A DNA stretch of 22,251 nt from Rhodocyclaceae bacterium UBA1310 (GCA_002307175.1 DBTS01000070.1:17986-40236); one strand, 5' to 3'. Counted from the first letter of the stretch, positions 13,814 to 21,890 are shown. Numbers and translations: made by a program. Notes: a model not told the origin generated them from the letters alone.

Positions 13814-14677
13814 TTACACGAAATGATATTTCCGGATTTCCTTCGAATTTTCTGAAAAAAACTCCACTGGCAGGCGAAGCAGGGCTTGATCCCACAACCC
13901 GCGCCACTCGTCCAGCACCTCCAGATCATCCATGGCGTAATCCTTCTGATCCTCCGGACTGATGCGCAGGTAGCGCTCTCCCAGCAGTTCGCGGCACATG
14001 AAGGCATCGCGCTTTTGCCCGCCTGAGAGGTCGGACTTGATCACCGGGCTGAGCCAGGAAGTCAGCAGCATGCCCTCCGATACCTTTGGGTTCTCCCAGT
14101 AACTGCCACCGGTGGCGAGCGAGAGCATGCGCACGCTGGCCAGATCGACCAGCCCCGCGTGCACGGCGCCCATCAGGCCGATCATGCTGGGGTTGTTCGC
14201 GACCAGCCCGCCATCCACGTAGCGGTTGTGGCGCGGCGTGAAGTAGGTCGGCGCGGCAGAGGTGGCGAGCGCAATATCTGCCAGCGTGCAATCGTCGGTA
14301 TTGTCGAAGATCTTGGGCTGGCCGGTGACCATATCGAAGGCCGGGATGAAGAACGGGATCTTCGCGGCGCTGGCGGGCACGCCGAGGTATTGCGCGCAAA
14401 TCTGCTCCAGCGGCTCGGCGTTCCACTTCGGGCCGATCAGGTTCCACTGGCGCCGGCTGAAGATGCGCGGCACGGCGTGGTCGGCGATCAGGCTGATTTC
14501 CTGCCAGCGGTAGCCCACCGCACGCAGCAGCACGAGGAGACCGCCCACCGAGGTGCCGGTGAGCACGTCTTCCTGCAGCGGGCCGCGCGCGGCTTCGAGT
14601 CTGGCGAGGAAGCGCGCCGGGCCGACGCCCAGCGCGCCGCCACCATCGAGCGAAAGGATTAGTGCCGGACGACCCAT
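13814..14677 (-). CDS. Patatin-like phospholipase
   Basis: The 287-residue product has the patatin oxyanion-hole motif DGGGALG (11-17), the nucleophile elbow GTSVG (41-45, S43) and the catalytic aspartate in DGG (D155). These form the Ser-Asp dyad of patatin lipid acyl hydrolases. No signal peptide is visible, so it would act from the cytoplasm, or reach membranes through another protein. The gene overlaps the protease gene by 19 bases, which indicates translational coupling. Patatins serve as effectors in CBASS and as toxins in secretion systems, but no nucleotide cyclase or secretion gene is nearby. The membrane-lysis role proposed here is an inference from its holin/endolysin neighbours. 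Confidence 0.9.
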   Translation of the reverse strand: MGRPALILSLDGGGALGVGPARFLARLEAARGPLQEDVLTGTSVGGLLVLLRAVGYRWQEISLIADHAVPRIFSRRQWNLIGPKWNAEPLEQICAQYLGVPASAAKIPFFIPAFDMVTGQPKIFDNTDDCTLADIALATSAAPTYFTPRHNRYVDGGLVANNPSMIGLMGAVHAGLVDLASVRMLSLATGGSYWENPKVSEGMLLTSWLSPVIKSDLSGGQKRDAFMCRELLGERYLRISPEDQKDYAMDDLEVLDEWRGLWDQALLRLPVEFFSENSKEIRKYHFV

Positions 14678-15417
14678 AGGTCACTCGCGAGATCAGGGTT
14701 GGTGAGATAGACATATGGCAGCCAGAAGTAGCCCGCCTGCCCCCAATCGGCGCCCCAGGAGTTGCGCACCAGCACGGCATCCTTTGCGTCGTCGTAGCCC
14801 ACGGCCAGCACGGCATGTCCACCCTGGCAGGATTCACTGGCGGCGGGCATGGGTACCACGCCAGTCGCGGCCACCGCTTCGCCCAGGAAAGAGTCATACA
14901 CCGTCATGCCGAACACGATGGGGAAGCCGGAAGCGAGCACGCTGCGGATCTGGTTGCGATCCTGCGTAACCCGCGCATACTCGGTGACCCGGCGTTTCGT
15001 CGCATTCACAAACGCCTCATGGCTGGGGCGTTCGCGCCAGCGGGTTTCGTCGTAAGGCCAGAGCGTTTCCGCGCACACCCCAAAACTCGCCACCACCTTG
15101 ATGCCATCGCGAATGTAGGCACCGGCATCCTGTTCGGTGGTACCTTCGAGATTGCGCTCGTTCCAGTACACGAAGAGCCGCGAGAGGTCGATCAACGCAC
15201 CCCCGGCCTTGTTTTCCAGCACTTCGAGGGCGCCGACAATGGCGTTGCCGGTGCAGGAGCTGATCTGCCCCTGGTTCTCCACGGCGGAGCACTGCGGGCG
15301 CAGATCCACCGCCGCCGGAATATCCATGGCTTGCAGGAAGGGGCTCCCCAACTTCACCCGATGGTCACGAAAATCCGGCAGATCCGGCCTCCAGCCAAGT
15401 TTGCGGGTGGCCGCCAT
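14659..15417 (-). CDS. Papain-like cysteine protease (C1 family)
   Basis: The 252-residue product has the C1A catalytic set: Q49 and C55 in NQGQISSCTGN, H201 in GGHAVLAVGYD and N219 in NSWG. The length fits a mature protease domain only. There is no classical pro-peptide or signal peptide, so activity may be controlled by localisation or by the operon partners. The ATG at 15417 shares one base with the stop of the preceding gene (TGATG). GGGGGT lies upstream, and a GTG one codon earlier is an alternative. The 3' end overlaps the patatin start. A papain-like protease inside a lysis-type operon is unusual. Confidence 0.88.
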   Translation of the reverse strand: MAATRKLGWRPDLPDFRDHRVKLGSPFLQAMDIPAAVDLRPQCSAVENQGQISSCTGNAIVGALEVLENKAGGALIDLSRLFVYWNERNLEGTTEQDAGAYIRDGIKVVASFGVCAETLWPYDETRWRERPSHEAFVNATKRRVTEYARVTQDRNQIRSVLASGFPIVFGMTVYDSFLGEAVAATGVVPMPAASESCQGGHAVLAVGYDDAKDAVLVRNSWGADWGQAGYFWLPYVYLTNPDLASDLWVVRH

Positions 15418-16118
15418 CACTTCACCCCCTGTGCCGCGTGGATCTTCAGCGCCAGCGGATGCAGCACGGCCTTGGCGGCGGCGCTCGTGGTGGTGGAGGC
15501 ATCAAGCTGGGTCACAACCGTATTGATGGCAACCTGCGCAATCGCCAGCGCCGCGAGTGCCGTAGCCTTGGTGGTGGCGTCAATGCTGAGCCCCTTCACC
15601 ACCGTGATCAGATCCGGGAGGGTCATCTGCGCCAGCTTCGCAATACTTGCCACATCCACTGTTGCGCCTGCCGTGCAAAGATCCGCCACCACGGCAGACG
15701 CGCTACTGATCGTCTTTGATGTGTCGTCATCGTAGGCAGCCGACACCGCCGCGATCACCGTCAGCGCCGATTGCGTGTTGGTGCATACGCTGGCGAGATT
15801 GGGCGTGGTCACCGTCGTATCCGTGCTGGTCGTGGTGGTGGTCGCGCAAGCCGCAATCAGGCACATGCACGAAACCGCGCCCAGCACGGCCAGCAGATAG
15901 GGCTGCACAAAACCGCCCTGCTTCGGATCAACATTGCCAGCGTCCCCCGATGCACTGCCATACTTGCCCACGGCATGCACACCAATGGCAGCCAGGCCAG
16001 CGAATACCGCCACCTCCAGCACATCAGCCGGCACCTTGCCGAGATACACAAAAAAGCCAAGCAAGCCGATCAGGAACAGACCTGCGACATATTTCAGAAC
16101 GAGAGAAAGCTTATCCAT
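15417..16118 (-). CDS. Membrane protein with internal lipobox, Thr/Ala-rich
   Basis: The 233-residue product has three parts. Residues 10-50 form two hydrophobic segments (LFLIGLLGFFVYL and VLEVAVFAGLAAIGV), resembling a small holin-like protein. Residues 67-91 look like a lipoprotein signal ending in the lipobox LIAAC (C91) followed by a threonine run. Residues 100-233 are a helical Ala/Thr/Val-rich domain with only two cysteines. The AAAGGAG 9 nt before the ATG is strong, and the gene follows the endolysin by 14 bases. It may be a fusion of an inner-membrane protein and an outer-membrane lipoprotein, perhaps spanin-like, or have an internal start (GTG at residue 71). I do not recognise the family. 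Confidence 0.75.
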   Translation of the reverse strand: MDKLSLVLKYVAGLFLIGLLGFFVYLGKVPADVLEVAVFAGLAAIGVHAVGKYGSASGDAGNVDPKQGGFVQPYLLAVLGAVSCMCLIAACATTTTTSTDTTVTTPNLASVCTNTQSALTVIAAVSAAYDDDTSKTISSASAVVADLCTAGATVDVASIAKLAQMTLPDLITVVKGLSIDATTKATALAALAIAQVAINTVVTQLDASTTTSAAAKAVLHPLALKIHAAQGVK

Positions 16119-16132
16119 TGCAATGGACTCCT

Positions 16133-16621
16133 TTAGGCTTCAGAACGGGAAAGATCCGCACCGGCCAAGACCGGCAAAGGATCGGAAGGAACCGCGATAC
16201 CGGCAGGCCAGCGAAGGCCCACGATACGGTCAGTCTTGAAGGCGGCAATGCACACGCAATCCCCCTGGTTGCCGCCCAGCACCTGCAGGTGGCCGAGCTT
16301 GTCGCGGCCCACGACAAAGCCAACATGCCCGCCACCATCGCGCGAGAACACCACGATGCAGCCGGCAACCGGCACATTCAGAGGCGTGCCCCAGGCGAGA
16401 TACGAACGTGCCGCGCCGGAGCGTGTGGAGGTGATGCCGTTGCGCTCCAGCATGGCGCCCACAAAGGCCGCACACCAGGCGGTTTCATCGTCCTTCACGC
16501 CGGAGAGATGCACATCCTTCCAGTAGCCGACAATCGCAGGATTGTTCTGCGTGCCATGAATTTCGCGCACGCCGATTTCCTTGCGGGCGGAGATGATCCA
16601 GGGGGATTCAGTCGGCATCAT
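16133..16621 (-). CDS. CHAP/NlpC-type peptidoglycan hydrolase (TIGR02594-like endolysin)
   Basis: The 162-residue product matches TIGR02594-type phage endolysins: PWIISARKEIGVREI at the start, NNPAIVGYW, DETAWCAAFV with the nucleophile C50, ARSYLAWGTPL, GCIVVFSRDGGGHVGF with H99, and LGGNQ with N118. It should cleave amide bonds in peptidoglycan after release to the periplasm, normally through a holin. No signal peptide is seen. I chose the ATG at 16621 (tandem ATG at 16618) because GGGAG lies 5 nt upstream; a start at 16642 would also be in frame. It overlaps the holin-like gene by 14 bases. Confidence 0.9.
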   Translation of the reverse strand: MMPTESPWIISARKEIGVREIHGTQNNPAIVGYWKDVHLSGVKDDETAWCAAFVGAMLERNGITSTRSGAARSYLAWGTPLNVPVAGCIVVFSRDGGGHVGFVVGRDKLGHLQVLGGNQGDCVCIAAFKTDRIVGLRWPAGIAVPSDPLPVLAGADLSRSEA

Positions 16622-16835
16622 CGGGCTCCCGCTGCGGGGCATGCCGGGTCAGCACATCAAGTGATTTGCGCTTGTAGTACCAATTGATCAGGAAAGTGCC
16701 AACACCCAGAAAAGCGCCGATCTTGCCTTCGGTAGGCATGCTCGCAAAGGCGCTTGCCGCCGAGACGAACAGCCCTTTTATGAAGAGCAGCGCCGAGGTC
16801 GCGTAGGATGCAATTGATGTGCCGTGACTGCTCAT
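16608..16835 (-). CDS. Small holin-like membrane protein
   Basis: The 75-residue product has two hydrophobic segments (SALLFIKGLFVSAASAF, about 14-30, and GKIGAFLGVGTFLINWYY, about 37-54) and a charged tail, KRKSLDV to EPDDAD. This is the size and topology of class II phage holins, which form pores that let endolysins out. GGGAG lies 8 nt before the ATG and partly overlaps a hairpin (CCCTGT/ACAGGG, 16846-16863) that could dampen translation. It is the first gene of the operon. The region upstream (16864-17012) has no convincing promoter. The holin assignment rests on topology and the endolysin neighbour. Confidence 0.7.
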   Translation of the reverse strand: MSSHGTSIASYATSALLFIKGLFVSAASAFASMPTEGKIGAFLGVGTFLINWYYKRKSLDVLTRHAPQREPDDAD

Positions 16836-17012
16836 CGCAGAGGCTCCCTGTGAATTGACAGGGCATACTTTGCGACAGCATGGGAAAAGGGGCGAACCCT
16901 ACAGAGGGTGCTGAAGGTTTACTGAGGGAAGTTCAATCTTTGCGCACACCGGCATGCAGAGACTCACCGCCACATGCCTATAGCATTCAACGACTAGCCT
17001 CGCGTTATCTGC

Positions 17013-17657
17013 TCACACTTCAAAACCAAACCATAGCGGGAGATGTGGGTGGGTGTGTTCGAGCGAATCGAGTACGGTGAAGGCGGCAGTCAGATCGGGG
17101 GCAACAAGATCGGGCACCACCACCACCGGGATTGCCGCAGCCCTGGCTGCGCGAATGCCGTTGAGGCTATCCTCGAATGCAAGGCAGTGCTCCGGGGCAT
17201 GCCCCAGCCTTTGCGCAGCGAGCAGGTACACAGCGGGGTCGGGCTTGCCGTGGGCAACTTCATCACCTCCTGCAAGCACCGAGAAAAATTCAATGATCCC
17301 CACTGCTTTCAAACGCCTGCGCACTTCTGAAATCTCGCTGGAAGAGGCTACCGCACAGGGAATCTGACGCGCCGCCAGGCGCTCAAGCAAACCGACCGTG
17401 CCGGGTTTGAGCGGGAATACGGCATTGCTGAGCTGCCCCTGCACATGTTCCCGGGCAAGCTGGAAGGCCGCTTCGCTGCCCAGGCGGGAGAGCAGGAAAT
17501 CGTAGCAATGCTGGCGCGAACTGCCCACGAGCGGCAGATACTCCCGCTCGGATAATGGCGCCCCGACCACCTGTGCAGCAGCAATCCAGGCGCGCATGAT
17601 GGCGCGCTCGGAATCGATGAGCAGCCCATCCATATCGAAGATTGCGGCGTGAAACAC
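17013..17657 (-). CDS. HAD-superfamily sugar phosphatase/phosphoglucomutase-like
   Basis: The 214-residue product is a subfamily IA HAD hydrolase: motif I DMDGLLIDSE (D8, D10), motif II around S105 in CAVASSS, motif III K138 in GKPDP, and motif IV FEDS (E162, D163). Such enzymes remove phosphate from small sugar phosphates or act as beta-phosphoglucomutases; DGLLIDSE resembles the YniC-like hexitol/deoxysugar phosphatases. It starts at GTG, with AAGGGG 5 nt upstream overlapping the SDR stop codon, so the two genes are coupled. The substrate is not predictable. Confidence 0.9.
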   Translation of the reverse strand: MFHAAIFDMDGLLIDSERAIMRAWIAAAQVVGAPLSEREYLPLVGSSRQHCYDFLLSRLGSEAAFQLAREHVQGQLSNAVFPLKPGTVGLLERLAARQIPCAVASSSEISEVRRRLKAVGIIEFFSVLAGGDEVAHGKPDPAVYLLAAQRLGHAPEHCLAFEDSLNGIRAARAAAIPVVVVPDLVAPDLTAAFTVLDSLEHTHPHLPLWFGFEV

Positions 17658-17666
17658 GTGTTCCCC

Positions 17667-18407
17667 TTATACCGGAGTCTGGCTTGCCGCCAGATATTCG
17701 CGTGCCACAAAGCGCGCGCCCTGGGCCAGATCCGGCAGACCGGCAATGTGCAGCACGGCATCGGCGATGTGCCCGGCACTTGCCAGTTCGCCATCCTGCT
17801 GACGCTGGCGGAAACGCTGCACATCGGGAAATTCCTCTGTGGGGCGGGCACGGATGAATTCCTGCATGCCCGTATCCATCACACCCGGATCAATCGTGAT
17901 GGGCGTAAACGGATGCGCCTGCAGCGCCTGTTCCACTCCCAGCCCACGGACAAAGCCCTCCATGCCAGCCTTGGCGGCACAGTACAGCGTCCACCCGGCA
18001 ATGCCACGCACCGCCGCACCTGAAGAGATGCTGACGATGGTCTTGGGGCAATTCAGGGCGCCAAAGCGGGCGACGATCTGATTCAGAAAAGCCACACCGG
18101 AGAGCATGTTGATCGCCAGATTCTGCTCGACAGCTGACCATGCCTGCGAGCCGGCAAGGCCTGTCGCCTCCAGCGTGCCGGCGTTGCTGATGACCAGCAG
18201 CTCTTCAATTCCGGCGAGATCAACTGTCGCCAGCCGCTCACGCACGGTCTCTGCGAAAGCCGCCGGATCAGCGAGATCCGCTTTCACCGACCAGGCGTGT
18301 GGTGCAGACCGCGAGAACTCGATGAGATGGTAGCCGCGTGCCTGGAGCTTTTCGCACAGAGAGAGCCCGAGGCCACGGGAGCCACCGGTAAGTATGGCCA
18401 GACGCAT
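17667..18407 (-). CDS. Short-chain dehydrogenase/reductase (benzil reductase-like)
   Basis: The 246-residue product is a classical SDR with TGGSRGLG (7-14), NAG (75-77), the catalytic serine near S128 and YCAAK (Y142, K146). The C-terminal half (SSGAAVRGIAGW, DPGVMDTGMQ, RFRQ) resembles (S)-benzoin-forming benzil reductases of the YueD type, which reduce dicarbonyls or ketones with NADPH. AGGAAG lies 7 nt before the ATG. It forms a two-gene operon with the HAD gene 9 bases downstream. The natural substrate is unknown. Confidence 0.9.
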   Translation of the reverse strand: MRLAILTGGSRGLGLSLCEKLQARGYHLIEFSRSAPHAWSVKADLADPAAFAETVRERLATVDLAGIEELLVISNAGTLEATGLAGSQAWSAVEQNLAINMLSGVAFLNQIVARFGALNCPKTIVSISSGAAVRGIAGWTLYCAAKAGMEGFVRGLGVEQALQAHPFTPITIDPGVMDTGMQEFIRARPTEEFPDVQRFRQRQQDGELASAGHIADAVLHIAGLPDLAQGARFVAREYLAASQTPV

Positions 18408-18569
18408 GACTTGCTTCCTGTTGATGCGGGGGTGATCCGCATTCTAACAGGCGATGCATGGGCGTGGCACAAGGCCCGGAGAGCGTGCGCAGACCTGCTT
18501 CGCAGCATTGTTCCCCTTTGGCGCCCCGGCAACCGATAGTCTGACCGAAGATTGAAATCTTTATGGCAT

Positions 18570-18594
18570 AAAAAAACCGCACCCTCAGGTGCGG
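18570..18594 (-). terminator. Rho-independent terminator of the aldehyde dehydrogenase operon
   Basis: Minus-strand arms CCGCACC and GGTGCGG enclose the loop TGAG and are followed by seven T residues. It lies about 67 bases after the dehydrogenase stop and prevents read-through into the SDR operon. Confidence 0.9.
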
Positions 18595-18661
18595 TAACAA
18601 GGACTACTCAGGGGGAAATGTTTTCTGCTTTTCTGCGCTCTGTTCTGCTGTGCGGTGTTTT

Positions 18662-20098
18662 TTACAGCGTGCCGGCTACAGTGACGAAGCGCGTTTCCAG
18701 ATACGATTCGATGGCTTCCGAGCCGCCTTCTGTACCCATGCCGGAATCCTTGGTGCCGCCGAAGGGGACTTCGGGCAGGCTGATGCCGACGTGGTTGATG
18801 CTGAGCATGCCGGCTTCCACATCACGCCCCAGGGCGATCACGGTGCTGGCGTCGCCAGTGTAGGCGTAGGCGGCAAGGCCATACGGCAGGCGATTGGCCT
18901 CGGCAATTGCTTCGGCATAGGTATCAAACGGCGTGATGAGCGCGAGCGGGCCGAAGGGCTCATCGTTCATGGCGCGGGCGGCAACCGGCACATCGCGCAG
19001 CACGGTGGGCTCGAAGAAGTTGCCAGGGCGCACAATGCGCTTGCCGCCAAGGGCAATCCTGGCGCCTTGCGCAACGGCATCTTCAACCAGACTGGCAATG
19101 TGCTCAACGGCACGGGCATGCACGAGCGGGCCCATGGTGGTGGTTTCCTTGCTGCCATCATCCACCACGATCTTTCCGGCAGCAGCAACAAACTTTTCAA
19201 TGAAAGCTTCATACACCGGGCGCTGCACAATGAAGCGCGTGGGGGCCACACAGATCTGGCCTGCGTTCATGAATTTCAGGTAAGCCATCTGGCGTGCCGC
19301 AGCTTCAATATCACCATCGGCAAAAACCAGCACCGGGGCGTGACCGCCCAGTTCCATGGTGATCTTCTTCATGTGCTGGCTTGCCATGGCAGCAAGCTGC
19401 TTGCCCACACGCGTAGAGCCGGTGAAGGATATCTTGCGGATATCCGGATGCGGAATCAGGTAGTTGGAGATTTCGGCCGGCACGCCATACACCAGGCCCA
19501 GTACCCCAGCCGGCAGCCCGGCATCATGGAAAGCGCGGATCAGTTCGGCAGGCGATGCGGGAGTTTCTTCCGGCCCCTTGATGATGATTGAGCAGCCGGC
19601 GGCAAGTGCTGCGGAGAGCTTGCGGACGATCTGGTTGATGGGGAAATTCCACGGCGTGAAGGCGGCCACCGGGCCAACGGGCACCTTGATGGTCTGCTGG
19701 ATCACGTTGGGCGAGCGTGCCGGAATGATCTGGCCGTAGGTGCGTTGTGCTTCGCCGGCAAACCAGTCGATGGTATCGGCAGACTTGAGCACCTCATCGC
19801 GGGCCTGGGCAAGCGGCTTACCCTGCTCTGCCGTCATGATGGCTGCAATGCCTTCGGCACGTTCGCGCAGCAGATTGGCGGCACGGCGCATCAGCTTGGC
19901 ACGTTCAAAGGCCCCCGTGGCACGCCACGTGGCAAAGCCCTTGCGCGTGGCTTCAACGGCCAGTGCGAGATCCGCTTCGCCGGCATGGGCCACATAGCCA
20001 ATGACTTCGCCCGTGGCTGGGTTGCTAACGGCAATACGCTTGCCAGCGATGGCCGGGCGCCATTCACCGTCGAGATAGAGAGGGGTATCGATGTTCAT
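18662..20098 (-). CDS. NAD(P)-dependent aldehyde dehydrogenase (succinate-semialdehyde type)
   Basis: The 478-residue product is a full-length ALDH with FTPWNFP (N151), K174 in IIIKGPEETP, FTGSTRVG, the general base E249 in MELGGHAP and the nucleophile C283 in GQICVAPTRF. The ICVAP variant and overall length resemble succinate-semialdehyde and related ALDHs. It oxidises an aldehyde to the acid in the cytoplasm. AAGGAC lies 7 nt before the ATG. It is the last gene of the TetR-controlled operon with the DJ-1/PfpI and DUF1330 genes, so the likely role is aldehyde detoxification. The specific aldehyde is unknown. Confidence 0.93.
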   Translation of the reverse strand: MNIDTPLYLDGEWRPAIAGKRIAVSNPATGEVIGYVAHAGEADLALAVEATRKGFATWRATGAFERAKLMRRAANLLRERAEGIAAIMTAEQGKPLAQARDEVLKSADTIDWFAGEAQRTYGQIIPARSPNVIQQTIKVPVGPVAAFTPWNFPINQIVRKLSAALAAGCSIIIKGPEETPASPAELIRAFHDAGLPAGVLGLVYGVPAEISNYLIPHPDIRKISFTGSTRVGKQLAAMASQHMKKITMELGGHAPVLVFADGDIEAAARQMAYLKFMNAGQICVAPTRFIVQRPVYEAFIEKFVAAAGKIVVDDGSKETTTMGPLVHARAVEHIASLVEDAVAQGARIALGGKRIVRPGNFFEPTVLRDVPVAARAMNDEPFGPLALITPFDTYAEAIAEANRLPYGLAAYAYTGDASTVIALGRDVEAGMLSINHVGISLPEVPFGGTKDSGMGTEGGSEAIESYLETRFVTVAGTL

Positions 20099-20116
20099 GC
20101 TGGAGTCCTTGATGGT

Positions 20117-20141
20117 GAGAGCCTGTCGGCAACAGGCTCTC
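20117..20141 (-). other. Intercistronic stem-loop before the aldehyde dehydrogenase gene
   Basis: Perfect 10-bp arms GAGAGCCTGT and ACAGGCTCTC enclose a 5-base loop, between the DUF1330 and dehydrogenase genes. No T-tract follows on the minus strand. It may stabilise processed mRNA or attenuate transcription. Confidence 0.6.
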
Positions 20142-20182
20142 TTGTTGGAGTTGGTGTTTTAGTTTTTGATGAGGCCGGCAGC

Positions 20183-20473
20183 TTACTGAACGCCTTCGAC
20201 AAGAATTACGCGGTAATCCGCACCAAGATGGCGGTGCTGCTTGGCAGCCTGATACGCGGGGCTTTCGTACCACGCGCGGGCTGCCGCCATATCCGGGAAC
20301 TCCAGGATCACGGCGCTTTCAGCAGCGGCCCCTTCGAGCGTGACGGTTTCACCGTAAAAGGCCAGTGGCCTGATCTCGTGCCCGGCACGTGCGCCCTTGG
20401 CGGCCTCGGCGTACTGCTTGAGTTCATCCGGGTTGCGGGTGTGTTCGCGGGTAATGATGACGTATGCGCTCAT
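20183..20473 (-). CDS. DUF1330 family protein
   Basis: The 96-residue product has the DUF1330 pattern: MSAYVIITREHTRNPDELKQY, an AVILEFPDMAAARAWYESPAYQAAK core and a final YRVILVEG. The fold is a small ferredoxin-like (dimeric alpha/beta barrel) domain, and the biochemical function is unknown. AAAGG lies upstream of the ATG. It is separated from the DJ-1-like gene by only 2 bases, so the two are co-transcribed. The context suggests an accessory role in reactive-carbonyl handling. Confidence 0.88.
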   Translation of the reverse strand: MSAYVIITREHTRNPDELKQYAEAAKGARAGHEIRPLAFYGETVTLEGAAAESAVILEFPDMAAARAWYESPAYQAAKQHRHLGADYRVILVEGVQ

Positions 20474-20475
20474 GT

Positions 20476-21171
20476 TCAGGCCTTTTGCAGGTATTCAATC
20501 AGAGCCTTGGCGGCAGGCCCCGAGGATGCAGGATTCTGGCCGGTGATGAGCAGGCCGTCGGTAACCACATATGGCCCCCAGTCTGCGCCACGACTGTAGA
20601 CACCGCCATTGGCCTTGAGCATGTCTTCAACCAGGAAGGGCACAACCTTGGTGAGTTGCACGGCTGCTTCTTCCGAATTCGTGAAGCCGGTGACTTCCCG
20701 TCCAGCCACCAGCGCCTTGCCATCAGTACCCTTCACATGGCGCAACACACCCGGGGCGTGGCACACCAGCGCAACGGGCTTGGCAGCAGCAATTGCTTCT
20801 TCGATCAGGGCGATGGACTTCTTGTCTTCGGCGAGATCCCACAGCGGGCCATGGCCACCAGGGTAGAACACGGCATCGTAATCACTGATGTTCACATCGG
20901 CCAGTTTGCCGGTGTGGGCCAATTGCGCAAGAGCTTCAGCATCGGCCTGGAAGCGATGGGTTTCTGCTGTCTGGAAATCCGGAATATCGCTCTTGGGGTC
21001 CAGCGGAGGTTGGCCACCCAGAGGGGAAACCAGCGTGAGAGCCGCACCGGCGTCCTTGAATACATAGTAAGGGGCAGCGAGTTCTTCGAGCCAGAAGCCG
21101 GTTTTCAAACCTGTGTCGCCAAGGCGATCATGGGAGGTCAAAACCACCAGTACTTTGAATTGCTTGTTCAT
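20476..21171 (-). CDS. DJ-1/PfpI family protein (Hsp31/glyoxalase III-like)
   Basis: The 231-residue product has the class I glutamine amidotransferase-like fold with the nucleophile C137 in VCHAPG, an acidic residue pair in GFWLEELAAPY (E29/E30), and YPGGHGPLWDL. This arrangement marks Hsp31-like DJ-1 proteins, several of which convert methylglyoxal to lactate without glutathione or act as protein deglycases or chaperones. It is the first gene of the operon. A TetR operator overlaps its promoter 24 bases before the ATG, and AAGGAC is the likely ribosome-binding site. Confidence 0.9.
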   Translation of the reverse strand: MNKQFKVLVVLTSHDRLGDTGLKTGFWLEELAAPYYVFKDAGAALTLVSPLGGQPPLDPKSDIPDFQTAETHRFQADAEALAQLAHTGKLADVNISDYDAVFYPGGHGPLWDLAEDKKSIALIEEAIAAAKPVALVCHAPGVLRHVKGTDGKALVAGREVTGFTNSEEAAVQLTKVVPFLVEDMLKANGGVYSRGADWGPYVVTDGLLITGQNPASSGPAAKALIEYLQKA

Positions 21172-21190
21172 CTCTGTTGTCCTTGCTGAT

Positions 21191-21222
21191 TAAATAGACC
21201 GGTCGTCTAGTTTAAATTTCAA
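21191..21222 (-). promoter_or_regulatory. Promoter of the DJ-1/DUF1330/aldehyde dehydrogenase operon
   Basis: Minus-strand TTGAAA (21222-21217) is followed after 18 nt by TCTATT (21198-21193), or after 20 nt by TATTTA. The TetR operator occupies the spacer and -10 region, consistent with direct repression. Confidence 0.5.
21195..21209. promoter_or_regulatory. TetR operator, copy 1
   Basis: TAGAC and GTCTA form an inverted repeat around CGGTC. The same 15-mer recurs upstream of the TetR gene (21892-21906). Two exact copies, at the regulator and at the target operon, make this the regulator's binding site with good confidence. It resembles sites of electrophile-sensing (NemR-like) TetR proteins. 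Confidence 0.8.
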
Positions 21223-21245
21223 AAAAACGTCGGCGAACCGACGTT
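21221..21245 (-). terminator. Rho-independent terminator of the TetR gene
   Basis: Minus-strand arms AACGTCGG and CCGACGTT enclose a TTCG tetraloop, followed by a run of T residues. It begins 20 bases after the TetR stop and separates the regulator's transcript from the DJ-1 operon promoter, whose -35 box touches it. Confidence 0.88.
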
Positions 21246-21264
21246 CCACTGCGAAAACAAATGC

Positions 21265-21882
21265 CTATCCTTCAATTCCGAGCAGCCCGCGTGTGGCAAC
21301 CAGCGCATTCTGCAAAGGCTCGCTGCCGCGCCGGATCTTGGCCATCAGCGCCGCACCCAGCCACAGCAGATAGAGTGTTTCGGCAAGCGCTGCGGTACCC
21401 TGCCCCGGCACGCCAATTTCGCCATTGGCAACCGCTGTCTCCAGCGCACGGGCCAAACGTTCCATAATACGCCGCGTGCCACGATCCAGCACATCCCGCA
21501 TGGATTCCGAAAGATCGCTGACTTCGGAGCCGAGCTTCACCGCGAGACACTTGCGGCGACTCTCGGCGTCCCCCGCCTGGGTGCTCACCCACGCCTCAAA
21601 ATAGGCCAGCAGATTATCCACCTGGGTGCTGCGAGGCCGGGAGAGTATGGTGAGCATGGCATGATCGTACTCGGCAAAGTACTCCTCAAGCATGGCGACG
21701 CCAAACGCTTCCTTGGAGGCGAAATAATGGTAGAACGAGCCCTTTGGCACCTCTGCAGCGGCCAGGATCTCGGCAAGACCGACCGCAGTGAATCCCTTGT
21801 GGGCGATAAGCTGCTGCCCCACTTCGAGGATGTGCTGGCGGCTGTCGGAGGTGTTTTGTTTCGTTCCCATGGACTGCATCAT
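21265..21882 (-). CDS. TetR-family transcriptional repressor
   Basis: The 205-residue product has an N-terminal TetR helix-turn-helix at about 15-62 (ILEVGQQLIAHKGFTAVGLAEILAAAEVPKG-type sequence, then SFYHYFASKEAF). The C-terminal ligand domain contains one cysteine at about 112 (RRKCLAVKLG). Short starts exist downstream (ATG at 21867); neither start has a strong Shine-Dalgarno sequence. An operator copy lies 9 bases before the first ATG, so autorepression is expected. It probably senses an electrophile or aldehyde and controls the adjacent DJ-1/aldehyde dehydrogenase operon. The ligand is an inference. Confidence 0.92.
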   Translation of the reverse strand: MMQSMGTKQNTSDSRQHILEVGQQLIAHKGFTAVGLAEILAAAEVPKGSFYHYFASKEAFGVAMLEEYFAEYDHAMLTILSRPRSTQVDNLLAYFEAWVSTQAGDAESRRKCLAVKLGSEVSDLSESMRDVLDRGTRRIMERLARALETAVANGEIGVPGQGTAALAETLYLLWLGAALMAKIRRGSEPLQNALVATRGLLGIEG

Positions 21883-21890
21883 AGCCGTAA

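Noticed and set aside
13814..14677. Patatin as a CBASS effector
   Set aside because: No CD-NTase, E1/E2 or JAB gene is in the window; the neighbours are lysis-type genes.
18650..19591. 313-residue open frame on the plus strand
   Set aside because: It is antisense to the aldehyde dehydrogenase, whose catalytic residues are intact. Such shadows are expected in GC-rich DNA.
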